The notes under the pieces: model-generated
What the model saw: only the letters and a program-made list of their open reading frames with translations
Told to the model about the DNA's origin: nothing
Databases searched by the model: none
Made by a program: the position numbers and the translations under genes
Assembly (NCBI GenBank): GCA_019639135.1
Contig: JAHBSL010000026.1
Span: forward strand, 1 to 55,809
Source: Acidobacteriota bacterium
Lineage (GTDB): Bacteria; Acidobacteriota; Blastocatellia; Pyrinomonadales; Pyrinomonadaceae
Length of the DNA stretch: 55,809 nucleotides
Direction of reading: 5' to 3'
Shown here: positions 33,577-41,088 of the stretch, piece after piece
Position numbering within the stretch: the stretch's first letter is position 1
Layout of the letters: each line of letters opens with the position of its first letter

Positions 33577-35202
33577 ATGAGATACATAGTTGGATCGTTG
33601 CTGCTGCTGGTGTCGTTGACGGCGACATACGCACAGGAAATGGCCCCCGGAAATCCGGCCGCAACTCTCGACCTTACGACAGAGGCCGGGGTCAAAGCCG
33701 TTGCAGGCGTTTGGCGTTATAGCGATACCTGGATCATCGAGACAGATTTCTTTGCCGCCGGTGCGGACGGCCAGCCGGGCAGCAAGAAGGTCAAAACGTA
33801 CGACTATGCACCGAAGGCGGGCGGAGCGGATTTTGACGATGCGTCGTGGGAGACGATCAAGGCAGCGGACCTCTCGAAGCGACGCGGCAACGGCCGGATC
33901 TCCTTTAACTGGTACAGGATAAACATCACCGTGCCGGAGATGGTCGGCGGTTTCGCGACAAAGGGCTCGACGGTCGTTTTCCAGACCGCACTCGACGACT
34001 ACGCCGAGGTCTGGGTGGACGGCGAACTCGTGCGTTATCTCGGCCAGAACGGCGGCTCGGTGGTCGCCGGCTGGAACGCGCCGAACCGCTTGGTCATCGG
34101 CCGCAACGTCAGGCCCGGACAGAAGATACAACTCGCGGTCTTTGGCATAAACGGGCCGATCTCGAATCCGCCGACGAATTTCATCTGGGTTCGCGAGGCG
34201 AAGCTTGAGTTTTTTCCGGGCACCGAAAATGGGCCGCGAGCCATCGTGCCGAGCGAGGTTAACATAGAGGTTGATAGACACGATTCGGCTATCGACCAGA
34301 TCGTTGGCCGCAATCCGAAACTTTTCAAGTTAGCCGAAGGGTTCCAGTTCACGGAAGGGCCGGTGTGGACCGCCGACGGGCTGCTTTTCAGCGACCCGAA
34401 CGCGAACACGATCTATAAGTATTCGAAGGACGGCAAGCTGAGCGTCTTCAAAACGCCAAGCGGCTATTCAGGCCCGGACATCGGAGAATACCGACAACCG
34501 GGGTCGAACGGCCTAACGCTCGACCCGCAGGGCAATCTTGTCGTGAACCAGCACGGCAACCGACGAGTCGTTAAGCACGCTGCCGACGGAAGCGAAAAGG
34601 TGATCGTCGATCGATACGAAGGTAAACGGCTGAATTCGCCAAACGACCTCGTTTACCGTTCTGACGGCACGCTCTTCTTCACGGACCCGAACTTTGGGCT
34701 GCCAAGGTTTGGCGACGACCCCCGGAAGGAACTTCCGCACACGGGCGTTTACTCGCTCTACAAAGGCAAGCTGAAGTTATTGACGACGGAATTTACCGGA
34801 CCGAACGGGATAGCCCTATCGCCGGATGAGAAGTTTCTTTACGTCGGTAATTGGGATGACAACAAGAAGACCGTCTATAGATATGAGATACAGGCTGACG
34901 GAACGTTGCGGAATGGCGTGCTATTTTTCGACTTCACTCCTATCAAAGGCGAGGATGCAATAGACGGAGTAAAGGTTGACGTTGAAGGCAATGTGTATGT
35001 TTCCGGCCCCGGGGGGCTTCATATCCTATCCCGCGAGGGCAGGCATCTCGGAACGATCGTAACGCCGCAGCATGTGCATAACATGGCGTGGGGCGACGAC
35101 GATGGGAAGACGCTTTACCTCGCGGCCCGCACCGGACTTTACCGGATGAGGTTCAACGTCGAAGGTGTCAGGCCAAAGGCGAGAACACTTTCGATGAAGT
35201 AG
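33577..35202 (+). CDS. SMP-30/gluconolactonase-like protein with N-terminal beta-sandwich domain
   Basis: 541 residues with a signal peptide (MRYIVGSLLLLVSLTATYAQ). Residues about 25-220 form a galactose-binding-like jelly roll (FQTALDDYAEVWVDGELVRY, QKIQLAVFGINGPISNPPTN). Residues about 245-530 are the SMP-30/Gluconolactonase/LRE beta-propeller: FQFTEGPVWTADGLLFSDPN, NGLTLDPQGNLVVNQHGNRR, NSPNDLVYRSDGTLFFTDPN, TGPNGIALSPDEKFLYVGNW. The Glu, Asn and Asp of these blades are the usual metal ligands. Likely a periplasmic lactonase or other hydrolase. Third gene of the operon; the terminator at 35231 follows. Confidence 0.88.
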   Translation: MRYIVGSLLLLVSLTATYAQEMAPGNPAATLDLTTEAGVKAVAGVWRYSDTWIIETDFFAAGADGQPGSKKVKTYDYAPKAGGADFDDASWETIKAADLSKRRGNGRISFNWYRINITVPEMVGGFATKGSTVVFQTALDDYAEVWVDGELVRYLGQNGGSVVAGWNAPNRLVIGRNVRPGQKIQLAVFGINGPISNPPTNFIWVREAKLEFFPGTENGPRAIVPSEVNIEVDRHDSAIDQIVGRNPKLFKLAEGFQFTEGPVWTADGLLFSDPNANTIYKYSKDGKLSVFKTPSGYSGPDIGEYRQPGSNGLTLDPQGNLVVNQHGNRRVVKHAADGSEKVIVDRYEGKRLNSPNDLVYRSDGTLFFTDPNFGLPRFGDDPRKELPHTGVYSLYKGKLKLLTTEFTGPNGIALSPDEKFLYVGNWDDNKKTVYRYEIQADGTLRNGVLFFDFTPIKGEDAIDGVKVDVEGNVYVSGPGGLHILSREGRHLGTIVTPQHVHNMAWGDDDGKTLYLAARTGLYRMRFNVEGVRPKARTLSMK

Positions 35203-35230
35203 GGCACAAGCAAAGGTGGACAATAGGACG

Positions 35231-35263
35231 GCCGGCGAAGCACTAAAAGCTCGTCGGCTTTTT
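35231..35263 (+). terminator. Intrinsic terminator of the spondin operon
   Basis: GCCGGCGAAGC (35231-35241) pairs with GCTCGTCGGC (35249-35258) with one bulge and a G-U pair, followed by TTTTT. It lies about 30 bases after the SMP-30 stop. Confidence 0.75.
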
Positions 35264-35459
35264 CTATCGGCTTTGTGTCCGGTCGTGAACGTCAGAGAGC
35301 AAAAGAAAGTAAATTTTCTTCCCGGCGGCGGGAAAAATATTGAAGCTACAGGCTGTTTGTATTATGTTTGTGTTACATTGCCAATGCCGCACGGACGGCC
35401 TATCGCCCGTTGCCCGCACCGCCGCGGCTTGACCTCATTAATAGGGCAGGAAAAACCAA

Positions 35460-37418
35460 GTGAAGCCAACAGACATTGCCGACCCGGAATACTTCCATAA
35501 AGTTGTGGATTGCCAGTACGCTTGCCCGGCCCATACGCCGGTGCCGGAGTACATTCGCCTGATCGCCGAAGGCCGTTACACCGAGGCCTATATGATCAAC
35601 TGGGACTCGAATGTTTTCCCGGGCGTGCTTGGCCGCACATGCGACCGACCGTGCGAACCGGCGTGCCGACGCGGGCGCGTAGAGGAAGAACCGGTGGCCA
35701 TCTGCCGCTTGAAGCGCGTTGCGGCGGACAACCGCGACGACGTTCTTCCATATATGCCGCAGGGCCCGTTTCCGGCAAATGGCAAAAAGGTCGCATTGAT
35801 CGGTGCCGGGCCGGCCTCGCTTACCGTTGCCCGCGACCTCGCTCCGCTCGGCTACGAGATACATCTTTACGACGAGCAGATAAAGGGCGGCGGCTTTATG
35901 CGGTCGCAGATACCGGCATTCCGCCTGCCGGAATCGGTGCTTGACGAAGAGGTGGATTACATCCTTCGGCTTGGGATCCACACGCACTTCAAGCACTACG
36001 TTTCCTCGATGAAGGAAATGCTCGCGAAGGACTATGACGCGATCTTCGTCGGGACCGGAGCTCCGCGCGGCCGCGAGCTGAACATTCCAGGCCGCCAGGA
36101 AGGAGCGGCGAACATCCATATCGGCATCAACTGGTTGGCGAGCGTTGCCTTTGAGCACACGGAAAAGATCGGCAAGACGGTGATCGTGCTCGGCGGTGGA
36201 AACACGGCGATGGACTGCTGCCGGACGGCGCGCCGACTCGGCGGCGAGGATGTTAAGGTGATCGTCCGCTCGCCCTTTGAAACGATGAAGGCGAGCCCCT
36301 GGGAAAAAGAGGACGCGATGCACGAGGACATCCCGATCATCGATAACCACGTGCCGAAGAGCTTCGTGGTCGAAAGGAGCGCCGACACTCCTGTCGGCAT
36401 GAGCGTCGCCTCGACGCGAACGGATGGTCTCGGCGGAGGAACCGGCGATGCGGACAAGAGTGTCCGCTCTCCATTCCGCTTGGTCGGGGTGATGTTCGAA
36501 AAGGTCAAGGCCGTGTTTGACGAAAGCGGCAAGCGGAGCCTCGTACCGACCGGCGAGCCCGAAGTTTTCTATCCGGCGGACGACGTGCTGGTCGCGATCG
36601 GGCAGGAGAACGCTTTTCCGTGGATCGAGCGCGATCTCGGCATCGAGTTCGATAAATGGGATGTGCCGGTGCTTGATAAGGTGACGTTCCGCTCGACCAA
36701 CCCCAAGGTCTTCTTCGGCGGCGATGCCGCATTTGGCCCGGAGAACGTCATCACGGCGGTTGCCCACGGGCACCAGGCGGCGGTCTCGATCGATCTTTTC
36801 TGCCGCGGCGAGGACCTTATGAAGCGGCTGCCGCCGACGGTCAACCTCCAGAGCCAGAAGATGGGCATCCACGAATGGGCATACGACAGCGCCATCGACC
36901 ATGACAAGCGCTACGCCGTGCCGCAGGCGGAAAAGGCGATCACGCTACGCAACCGGCGGCAGGAGGTCGAGCTCGGGTTTGACCGCCTGACCGGTTACAA
37001 AGAGGCCGAGCGCTGCCTCAACTGCGATGTGCAGACGGTGTTTTTCGCGCCGAAATGCATCGAGTGTGACGCCTGTGTAGATATCTGCCCGACGAGCTGC
37101 ATCACCTTTACGCCCTTTGACCTTTTATCCGGAACGGAAGCGGAGCTGCGAGAGAAAACAAAGGTCCCGGCGCTCAACACTTCGCAGGATATCTACGTCG
37201 CCGATGGCCTGAAGACCGGCCGCATAATGGCCAAGGACGAAGACGTCTGCCTCCACTGCGGACTCTGCGCCGAACGCTGCCCGACCGCCGCCTGGGACAT
37301 GCAGAAATTCTGGTACAACGTAACGAAAGCCGGCGAGGTCAAATACGGCCCACGCGGAGCCGGCTCGTTCGTGCAGATAACGCGGAACGGGAACGGCAGC
37401 TCACAACCGTCGGCGTAA
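35460..37418 (+). CDS. GltD-like FAD/NAD(P) oxidoreductase with C-terminal 4Fe-4S ferredoxin domain
   Basis: 652 residues from a GTG start. The N-terminal iron-sulfur domain has VDCQYACPAHTPVPEYIRL and GRTCDRPCEPACRRG. Two dinucleotide-binding folds follow (KKVALIGAGPASLTVARDLA; KTVIVLGGGNTAMDCCRTAR). FFGGDAAFGPENVITAVAHG is the FAD-contacting end. The C-terminal part has ferredoxin clusters CIECDACVDICPTSCI and CLHCGLCAERCPTAAW. It would pass electrons between NAD(P)H and ferredoxin and belongs with korA and korB, 4 and 7.6 kb downstream. Residues about 306-338 are foreign: they are encoded by the palindromic element at 36376-36472, read in frame, between SFVVE and RLVGVMFEKV. The family normally continues directly across that point. 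Confidence 0.9.
   Translation: MKPTDIADPEYFHKVVDCQYACPAHTPVPEYIRLIAEGRYTEAYMINWDSNVFPGVLGRTCDRPCEPACRRGRVEEEPVAICRLKRVAADNRDDVLPYMPQGPFPANGKKVALIGAGPASLTVARDLAPLGYEIHLYDEQIKGGGFMRSQIPAFRLPESVLDEEVDYILRLGIHTHFKHYVSSMKEMLAKDYDAIFVGTGAPRGRELNIPGRQEGAANIHIGINWLASVAFEHTEKIGKTVIVLGGGNTAMDCCRTARRLGGEDVKVIVRSPFETMKASPWEKEDAMHEDIPIIDNHVPKSFVVERSADTPVGMSVASTRTDGLGGGTGDADKSVRSPFRLVGVMFEKVKAVFDESGKRSLVPTGEPEVFYPADDVLVAIGQENAFPWIERDLGIEFDKWDVPVLDKVTFRSTNPKVFFGGDAAFGPENVITAVAHGHQAAVSIDLFCRGEDLMKRLPPTVNLQSQKMGIHEWAYDSAIDHDKRYAVPQAEKAITLRNRRQEVELGFDRLTGYKEAERCLNCDVQTVFFAPKCIECDACVDICPTSCITFTPFDLLSGTEAELREKTKVPALNTSQDIYVADGLKTGRIMAKDEDVCLHCGLCAERCPTAAWDMQKFWYNVTKAGEVKYGPRGAGSFVQITRNGNGSSQPSA
36376..36472 (+). 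repeat. In-frame palindromic element, copy 1
   Basis: 97 bases within the GltD-like gene. Imperfect terminal inverted repeats (13 of 15 match) begin GGAGCGCCGACACTC. The left hairpin is GCCGACA-CTCC-TGTCGGC (36381-36398), the right hairpin GCGGACA-AGAG-TGTCCGC (36450-36467). The right 36 bases match copy 2 at 43137-43172 with one difference. Read in frame it encodes about 32 residues with SADTPVGMS and GGTGDADKSVRSP. The left hairpin differs from copy 2 at two paired positions, keeping the stem. Confidence 0.85.
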
Positions 37419-37466
37419 CCGGGTAGTTGGCTCCTCCGACGTCCTAGCTTTCTCCGGCTATGCCGA

Positions 37467-37503
37467 CCGATGTGCGGAAAAGCGTAGCTTTTCCGCACAT
37501 CGG
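37467..37503. repeat. Perfect 17-bp palindrome hairpin
   Basis: CCGATGTGCGGAAAAGC (37467-37483) and its exact reverse complement (37487-37503) flank a 3-base GTA loop, between the GltD-like gene and the next membrane protein gene. A CTTTCTCCGGC...GCCGACC half-symmetry lies just before it. It could end transcription of the oxidoreductase gene or be a member of a REP-like family. No U-tract follows. Confidence 0.7.
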
Positions 37504-37528
37504 TGGGCGAAGCCCAAAGAGAACGAGA

Positions 37529-38335
37529 ATGAAGAATCTTAGGAAGTACATTGCTGAATACTTGCTAATTTTTTCTGTTGTCGCGCTTAGTGTTGCCGGC
37601 TTTTGGAATATCTATCTTGGGGTTGATGTGAGCCCGACCTGGTATCAAACTGCTCACCTCATAACCATTTTGATCTGGCTGTTTTTGTTGTTGTTTCAAC
37701 TCAGCCTGATCGCGAGAAGCGAGTACGATACTCACAGAAAGATCGGCCTCTCGATCTTATTTTTTGGCCCTTTGTTATTTGCGGCTACCGCACTGCTGTC
37801 GGTCTACTCGGCTCACAAGGGTTTGATCTCAGTCAAGGGCGACGCTCTGCTCGTGCAGAATGTGATGGGCACGCTGGAGCTAGGCCTGGTTATCCTCCTG
37901 GCATTTGTTTTCAGGAAAAGAAGGGAATTGCACGGAGCGTTCATTTTAAGTTCGGCGATCCTGTTCATGGGAATCGCGATATTTTTCACGCTGCTCGGTT
38001 GGGCTCCGCAATTCAAGATCGAGGGCCCGGAAACTTTCTATAGATTTGGAATGGCCGCCGGAGTCGCCCAGCTAGTTGTTTTTCCGGTAGGACTCCTTTT
38101 CTTCATAAAGGACTGGCGAAACGGCTGGCCGTATTTGTTAGTGAGTTTAACTTTCACGTTTAACCACTTCATAAATGTGCTCCTCGAAAACAACAACCTG
38201 ATCCCGGCGGTGACCGAATTTGTGGGCACACTCAACCCACTCGTTACCTTTCTGGGAAGCTTCGTATTTCTTTTTGTTTTATTGACTTTGACCGGAATAC
38301 GACCTAGCAGACCTTTGACTAAGTTAGGGCAGTAG
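37529..38335 (+). CDS. Seven-helix membrane protein, unknown family
   Basis: 268 residues from the ATG at 37529. A longer frame to 37460 would translate the palindrome and is rejected. Seven or eight membrane segments: YLLIFSVVALSVAGFWNIYL, LITILIWLFLLLFQLSLIAR, ILFFGPLLFAATALLSVYSA, GTLELGLVILLAFVF, AILFMGIAIFFTLLGWA, GVAQLVVFPVGLLFFIKDW and FLGSFVFLFVLLTLTGI. EYDTHRKIGLS after helix 2 holds conserved-looking polar residues. I do not recognise the family. Base composition is AT-richer than the oxidoreductase genes, so it belongs to the inserted accessory segment. Confidence 0.7.
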   Translation: MKNLRKYIAEYLLIFSVVALSVAGFWNIYLGVDVSPTWYQTAHLITILIWLFLLLFQLSLIARSEYDTHRKIGLSILFFGPLLFAATALLSVYSAHKGLISVKGDALLVQNVMGTLELGLVILLAFVFRKRRELHGAFILSSAILFMGIAIFFTLLGWAPQFKIEGPETFYRFGMAAGVAQLVVFPVGLLFFIKDWRNGWPYLLVSLTFTFNHFINVLLENNNLIPAVTEFVGTLNPLVTFLGSFVFLFVLLTLTGIRPSRPLTKLGQ

Positions 38336-38348
38336 GGCTTTGCTTGAA

Positions 38349-38804
38349 ATGGACGTAGAATTGCCAGAATTTGAAAGGGCCGTTGCCGATTTCCGAGATT
38401 TCCTACGGAAGGAAGGCCATTCAGACAAGTTGCTCTGGGTGTTTCGCGACGATGTGTGGTTCAAGGGAATTGACGAACGCGTTATTCGGTTCCCCGTTTC
38501 GCCAGAGAATGAGAGGCTCGTTAAGAAAGTGTATGCCGAAGCCAGGGCCAAAGGCCTCGCGGACATAAACGCGTTGGCGACGTTTCGAGACAAAACGGTG
38601 GCAACTGTGTGGTTTCCAAAGTATGAAGAGGAAGAAGTGCAAGGATGGGAAATCGGGCTTAAATTATCCATTCGAAATCCTTTGCCTGAGGCAACTCACA
38701 TAAGCCCTTTTTTCTGGAGTCTAATAAAGTGGCTTCCCAGCTTTCGTCGCTCATTTCGCGAGAGTGCTTGGCTAATTGCTTCACGCAAATGGGCGCGTGC
38801 TTAA
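38349..38804 (+). CDS. Hypothetical protein, soluble
   Basis: 151 residues from the ATG at 38349, 13 bases after the preceding membrane protein gene. It has an alternating helical and beta pattern (FERAVADFRDFLRKEGHSDK, LLWVFRDDVWFKG) and a basic end with WLPSFRRSFRESAWLI. No family or catalytic motif recognised, no signal peptide or membrane helix. It is probably co-transcribed with the membrane protein upstream and DUF2200 downstream. Confidence 0.55.
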   Translation: MDVELPEFERAVADFRDFLRKEGHSDKLLWVFRDDVWFKGIDERVIRFPVSPENERLVKKVYAEARAKGLADINALATFRDKTVATVWFPKYEEEEVQGWEIGLKLSIRNPLPEATHISPFFWSLIKWLPSFRRSFRESAWLIASRKWARA

Positions 38805-38816
38805 AAGGACAATGTA

Positions 38817-39173
38817 ATGGCAAACGAAAGAGTATTTGCGATGAGTTTTGCGGGGGTTTATCCGCATTATGTGGCGAAGGCGGAGCGGAAGGGGCGGACG
38901 AAGGGCGAGGTTGACGAGTGCATTCGCTGGCTGACGGGATTTACGCAGAAGGGCCTTGAGAACGCGATCGAAAAGAAGATCAGCTTTCGCGAGTTCTTTG
39001 AAAAAGCACCGAAGCTCAACCCCAACGCCCCGCTGATCAAAGGCGTCGTCTGCGGCATCCGCGTCGAAGACATCGAAGACCCGCTGATGCAAAAGATCCG
39101 CTGGCTCGACAAACTCATCGACGAACTCGCCAAAGGCAAAAAGATGGAGAAGATATTGCGAACGGCGGAGTAA
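38817..39173 (+). CDS. DUF2200 protein
   Basis: 118 residues, the usual DUF2200 length: [79 protein letters not shown]. The function is unknown; the family is small, helical and cytoplasmic. Its last 123 bases recur with about 93% identity at 39823-39945, and its last about 33 bases recur at 40563-40595. The 3' end includes GGCGGAG, which acts as a Shine-Dalgarno for whatever follows. A 29-base palindromic repeat starts 2 bases after its stop. Confidence 0.85.
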   Translation: MANERVFAMSFAGVYPHYVAKAERKGRTKGEVDECIRWLTGFTQKGLENAIEKKISFREFFEKAPKLNPNAPLIKGVVCGIRVEDIEDPLMQKIRWLDKLIDELAKGKKMEKILRTAE

Positions 39174-39174
39174 G

Positions 39175-39203
39175 GTCAGAACCGGGAGCGGTAGCGACTG
39201 GGT
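39175..39203. repeat. REP-like 29-base repeat, copy 1
   Basis: Begins GTCAGAACCGGGAGCGGTAG and ends GCGACTGGGT. It is an imperfect hairpin (CCGG..GC-GGTA-GC..CTGG). A second copy with three differences lies at 43988-44016 inside a duplicated korA end. Located directly after the DUF2200 stop codon. Confidence 0.75.
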
Positions 39204-39220
39204 TCGTTGTAGGCAACAAA

Positions 39221-39229
39221 TGGTATAAT
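39221..39229 (+). promoter_or_regulatory. Extended -10 promoter of the antitoxin-toxin pair
   Basis: TGGTATAAT (TATAAT at 39224-39229) with TGn extension lies 18 bases before the antitoxin ATG at 39248. The surrounding ACAAATGGTATAATTT closely resembles ACAAAGGTATAATTT ahead of the hybrid antitoxin at 41089. Confidence 0.65.
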
Positions 39230-39247
39230 TTGCTCAGATAAAAAAAT

Positions 39248-39475
39248 ATGTCAACGATCGCAGATGTAGAAGAACTTGCACTTGGATTGCCCGTATCAGA
39301 ACGCGGAAAGCTCGCTAATAAACTGATCGCTTCGTTGCCATCGCCGCTTGTTGATGACGACGAAAACTGGGTCGAGGAAGCATTGCGCCGTGACCGCGAG
39401 ATGGACGAAAATCCAGAGACAGTGTTGACCGAGGAGCAGTTTTTCACATCGCTTCGAGAATACGTTCGCAAATGA
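39248..39475 (+). CDS. Addiction module antitoxin
   Basis: 75 residues, matching the short addiction-module antitoxins (Unstab_antitox family) found before ParE-type toxins: LALGLPVSERGKLANKLIAS, then WVEEALRRDREMDENPETVL and a C-terminal TEEQFFTSLREYVRK. It overlaps the toxin gene by 4 bases (ATGA). The C-terminal third is similar to that of the protein at 41089-41424. Expected to bind and neutralise the toxin. Confidence 0.85.
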   Translation: MSTIADVEELALGLPVSERGKLANKLIASLPSPLVDDDENWVEEALRRDREMDENPETVLTEEQFFTSLREYVRK

Positions 39476-39765
39476 GAGTTGTCTTTAGCTCTGCCGCCGA
39501 ACGGGACGTGAAGCGAGCACTCGACTTTTATCTGAACGAGGCAGGAGCAGAAGTCGCTGACGATCTTATCGACCAGATTCAGGCAAAGATCGAGCGTATA
39601 AAATCGAACCCCGAATCATATCGCGTTATCGCAAAAGGGCTTCGATGTGTGGACCTCGACCGATTTCCATATCAGATCGTCTACAAGATCGTTAGCAAAA
39701 CGCTCATCCGAGTGACCACTGTTCGGCATCACAAACAGCACCCTGACTTCGGCTTGCGCCGTTAG
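39472..39765 (+). CDS. RelE/ParE-family toxin
   Basis: 97 residues of the ParE type: VVFSSAAERDVKRALDFYLN, IKSNPESYRVIAKGLRCVDL, DRFPYQIVYKIVSKTLIRVT, VRHHKQHPDFGLRR. The fold and basic C-terminus match ParE toxins, which act on DNA gyrase or as ribosome-dependent RNases depending on subgroup; I cannot decide which. Translationally coupled to the preceding antitoxin. Confidence 0.88.
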   Translation: MRVVFSSAAERDVKRALDFYLNEAGAEVADDLIDQIQAKIERIKSNPESYRVIAKGLRCVDLDRFPYQIVYKIVSKTLIRVTTVRHHKQHPDFGLRR

Positions 39766-39771
39766 GTCTCT

Positions 39772-39945
39772 ATGAAGATCAGCGGATTTGACGCACGATT
39801 AGCCGATCTGAACAACGATCTTTGCGGCATCCGCGTTGAGGACATCGAAGACCCGCTGATGCAAAAGATCCGCTGGCTCGACAAACTCATCGACGAACTC
39901 GCCAAAGGCAAAAAGATGTAGAAGATCCTGCAGACGGCGGAATAA
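39772..39945 (+). pseudogene. Second copy of DUF2200 3' end fused to an unrelated start
   Basis: 39823-39945 repeats the last 123 bases of the DUF2200 gene (39051-39173) with 8 differences. One of these changes GAG to TAG at 39919, truncating the frame. The preceding 51 bases (ATG at 39772, [17 protein letters not shown]) are from another gene that I do not recognise and are joined in frame. The copy ends GGCGGAATAA, two bases before the next ATG. Confidence 0.8.
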
Positions 39946-39947
39946 CC

Positions 39948-40463
39948 ATGAAAGGGTTGGTGGAGAATACAAACTCGTCCGTTTTACTACACGAAGGACA
40001 CGAACTGTTCTTTGCTGAACCACCCGACTACGGGGGTGCGGCAGCAGCCTTCGAAAAAGTCGTTTCGCAAAGACCGGATTGGGCGGAAGGTCACTGCTGG
40101 CTCGGAATAACATATGAAAGACTGTCTCGAGAAGAGGAAACGGAGCGAGAGTGGCTCATAGCGATAGAACTAGATTCAAGTGACAGCCGTCCAATTATTT
40201 CGTTAGGAATTTTGCGGTTGGGGCAAAAGAGGTTCGAGGAAGCAATTGCTCTACTCGAACGAGGCATTGCATTGAAGCCGCATTACGGCTTTGCAGACGC
40301 TAAACTATTTCTAGCTGATGCCCTAGAAGGAGCGGGAAACATTGAAGGAGCAAAAAGTCAGTGGCGAGAAGTCTTGGAGTTGGAGCCGATGTATCCATCG
40401 TATGACGAGCCGATTAACGAAGCACGTCAGAAATTGCTAATGTACGACCGAAGTAATTCATGA
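39948..40463 (+). CDS. Small TPR protein
   Basis: 171 residues with three or four TPR-like units: DYGGAAAAFEKVVSQRPDWA, EGHCWLGITYERLSREEETE, RPIISLGILRLGQKRFEEAI, GFADAKLFLADALEGAGNIE. No signal peptide, so cytoplasmic. Role unknown; a protein-protein scaffold by family. It starts 2 bases after the duplicated DUF2200 tail, whose GGCGGA probably serves as its ribosome-binding site. Confidence 0.75.
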   Translation: MKGLVENTNSSVLLHEGHELFFAEPPDYGGAAAAFEKVVSQRPDWAEGHCWLGITYERLSREEETEREWLIAIELDSSDSRPIISLGILRLGQKRFEEAIALLERGIALKPHYGFADAKLFLADALEGAGNIEGAKSQWREVLELEPMYPSYDEPINEARQKLLMYDRSNS

Positions 40464-40519
40464 AGGCGTTTGAGAAAACCGATCGCCGCGATGAATACAC
40501 TGCAAGATGGATTTTGCGA

Positions 40520-40595
40520 CCAGGACAAGATGACCGCAGACAGCGAATTCACCAATCTCAAGAAAATGGAAAAGATATTGAGAACGGCGGAGTAA
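40520..40595 (+). pseudogene. Third copy of DUF2200 3' tail
   Basis: 40563-40595 matches the last 33 bases of DUF2200 with 3 differences (AAATGGAAAAGATATTGAGA start) and reads in frame as [11 protein letters not shown] then stop, as in the original. The preceding 40 or so bases (MTADSEFTNL in the same frame) are not DUF2200. The tail ends GGCGGAGTAA, two bases before the DUF4375 ATG. Confidence 0.75.
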
Positions 40596-40597
40596 TT

Positions 40598-41029
40598 ATG
40601 GAAAAACAATTCCTCGAAAGCTACACCGGACAAACGACAGACGAGCTGATCGCCTTGAAAGACAAGTATCGAATAGATTCACTCGTTCTTGCGTTCGAAC
40701 AGGCTATTCAAAATAAGGAAGATTCCGACCTTTCTGAGCCGGAGCGACATATCCTCGCAATCGAGGCAATGGAACGTGAAGTCAATAACGGCGGTTGGGA
40801 ACAGTTCTTTGGCAACACAGAAAATGAGTTTGACGAATCGTTACCTCAGGCCCTCGATGCGATTGGCTGTCCGAACACGGCCCAGCTTTCGCGTGAAGCT
40901 ATCGACGCGAGCCGTGACGGAGCCGATCTCGAAGACTTCGATGTCAGATATTATGCTTTGTCGGAGTCTATTGAAGATAGGCTCTTTGAATACATCTCCG
41001 CCAATGCTGATGCGATCAAGTTGGATTAA
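40598..41029 (+). CDS. DUF4375 (DMP19-like) protein
   Basis: 143 residues from the ATG at 40598; a longer frame would translate the duplicated DUF2200 tail in another frame and is rejected. The DUF4375 core EAMEREVNNGGWEQFFGNTE followed by DESLPQALDAIGCPNTAQLS is clear. The family is related to DMP19, a DNA-mimic protein, and is common among polymorphic-toxin immunity proteins; a DNA-mimic or immunity role here is inference. GGCGGAG from the DUF2200 tail sits about 7 bases upstream as ribosome-binding site. Confidence 0.8.
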   Translation: MEKQFLESYTGQTTDELIALKDKYRIDSLVLAFEQAIQNKEDSDLSEPERHILAIEAMEREVNNGGWEQFFGNTENEFDESLPQALDAIGCPNTAQLSREAIDASRDGADLEDFDVRYYALSESIEDRLFEYISANADAIKLD

Positions 41030-41075
41030 GTAAAGTTCACTACCGCTCTAGAGCGACGCTTTTGGGAAACAAAGG

Positions 41076-41081
41076 TATAAT
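41076..41081 (+). promoter_or_regulatory. TATAAT -10, leaderless transcript of the hybrid antitoxin
   Basis: TATAAT at 41076-41081 in the context ACAAAGGTATAATTT; the ATG is at 41089, so transcription would begin at or next to the start codon. The same 15-base context precedes the antitoxin at 39248. A perfect palindrome CGCTCTAGAGCG lies just upstream (about 41044-41055). Confidence 0.6.
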
Positions 41082-41088
41082 TTAGCCC

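Noticed and set aside
35400..36902. A 500-codon minus-strand frame opposite the GltD-like gene
   Set aside because: His/Arg/Val-rich shadow sequence; the plus strand carries complete FAD and iron-sulfur motifs.
37460..37528. Upstream extension of the seven-helix membrane protein
   Set aside because: It would translate the perfect palindrome; the ATG at 37529 begins just before the first membrane helix.
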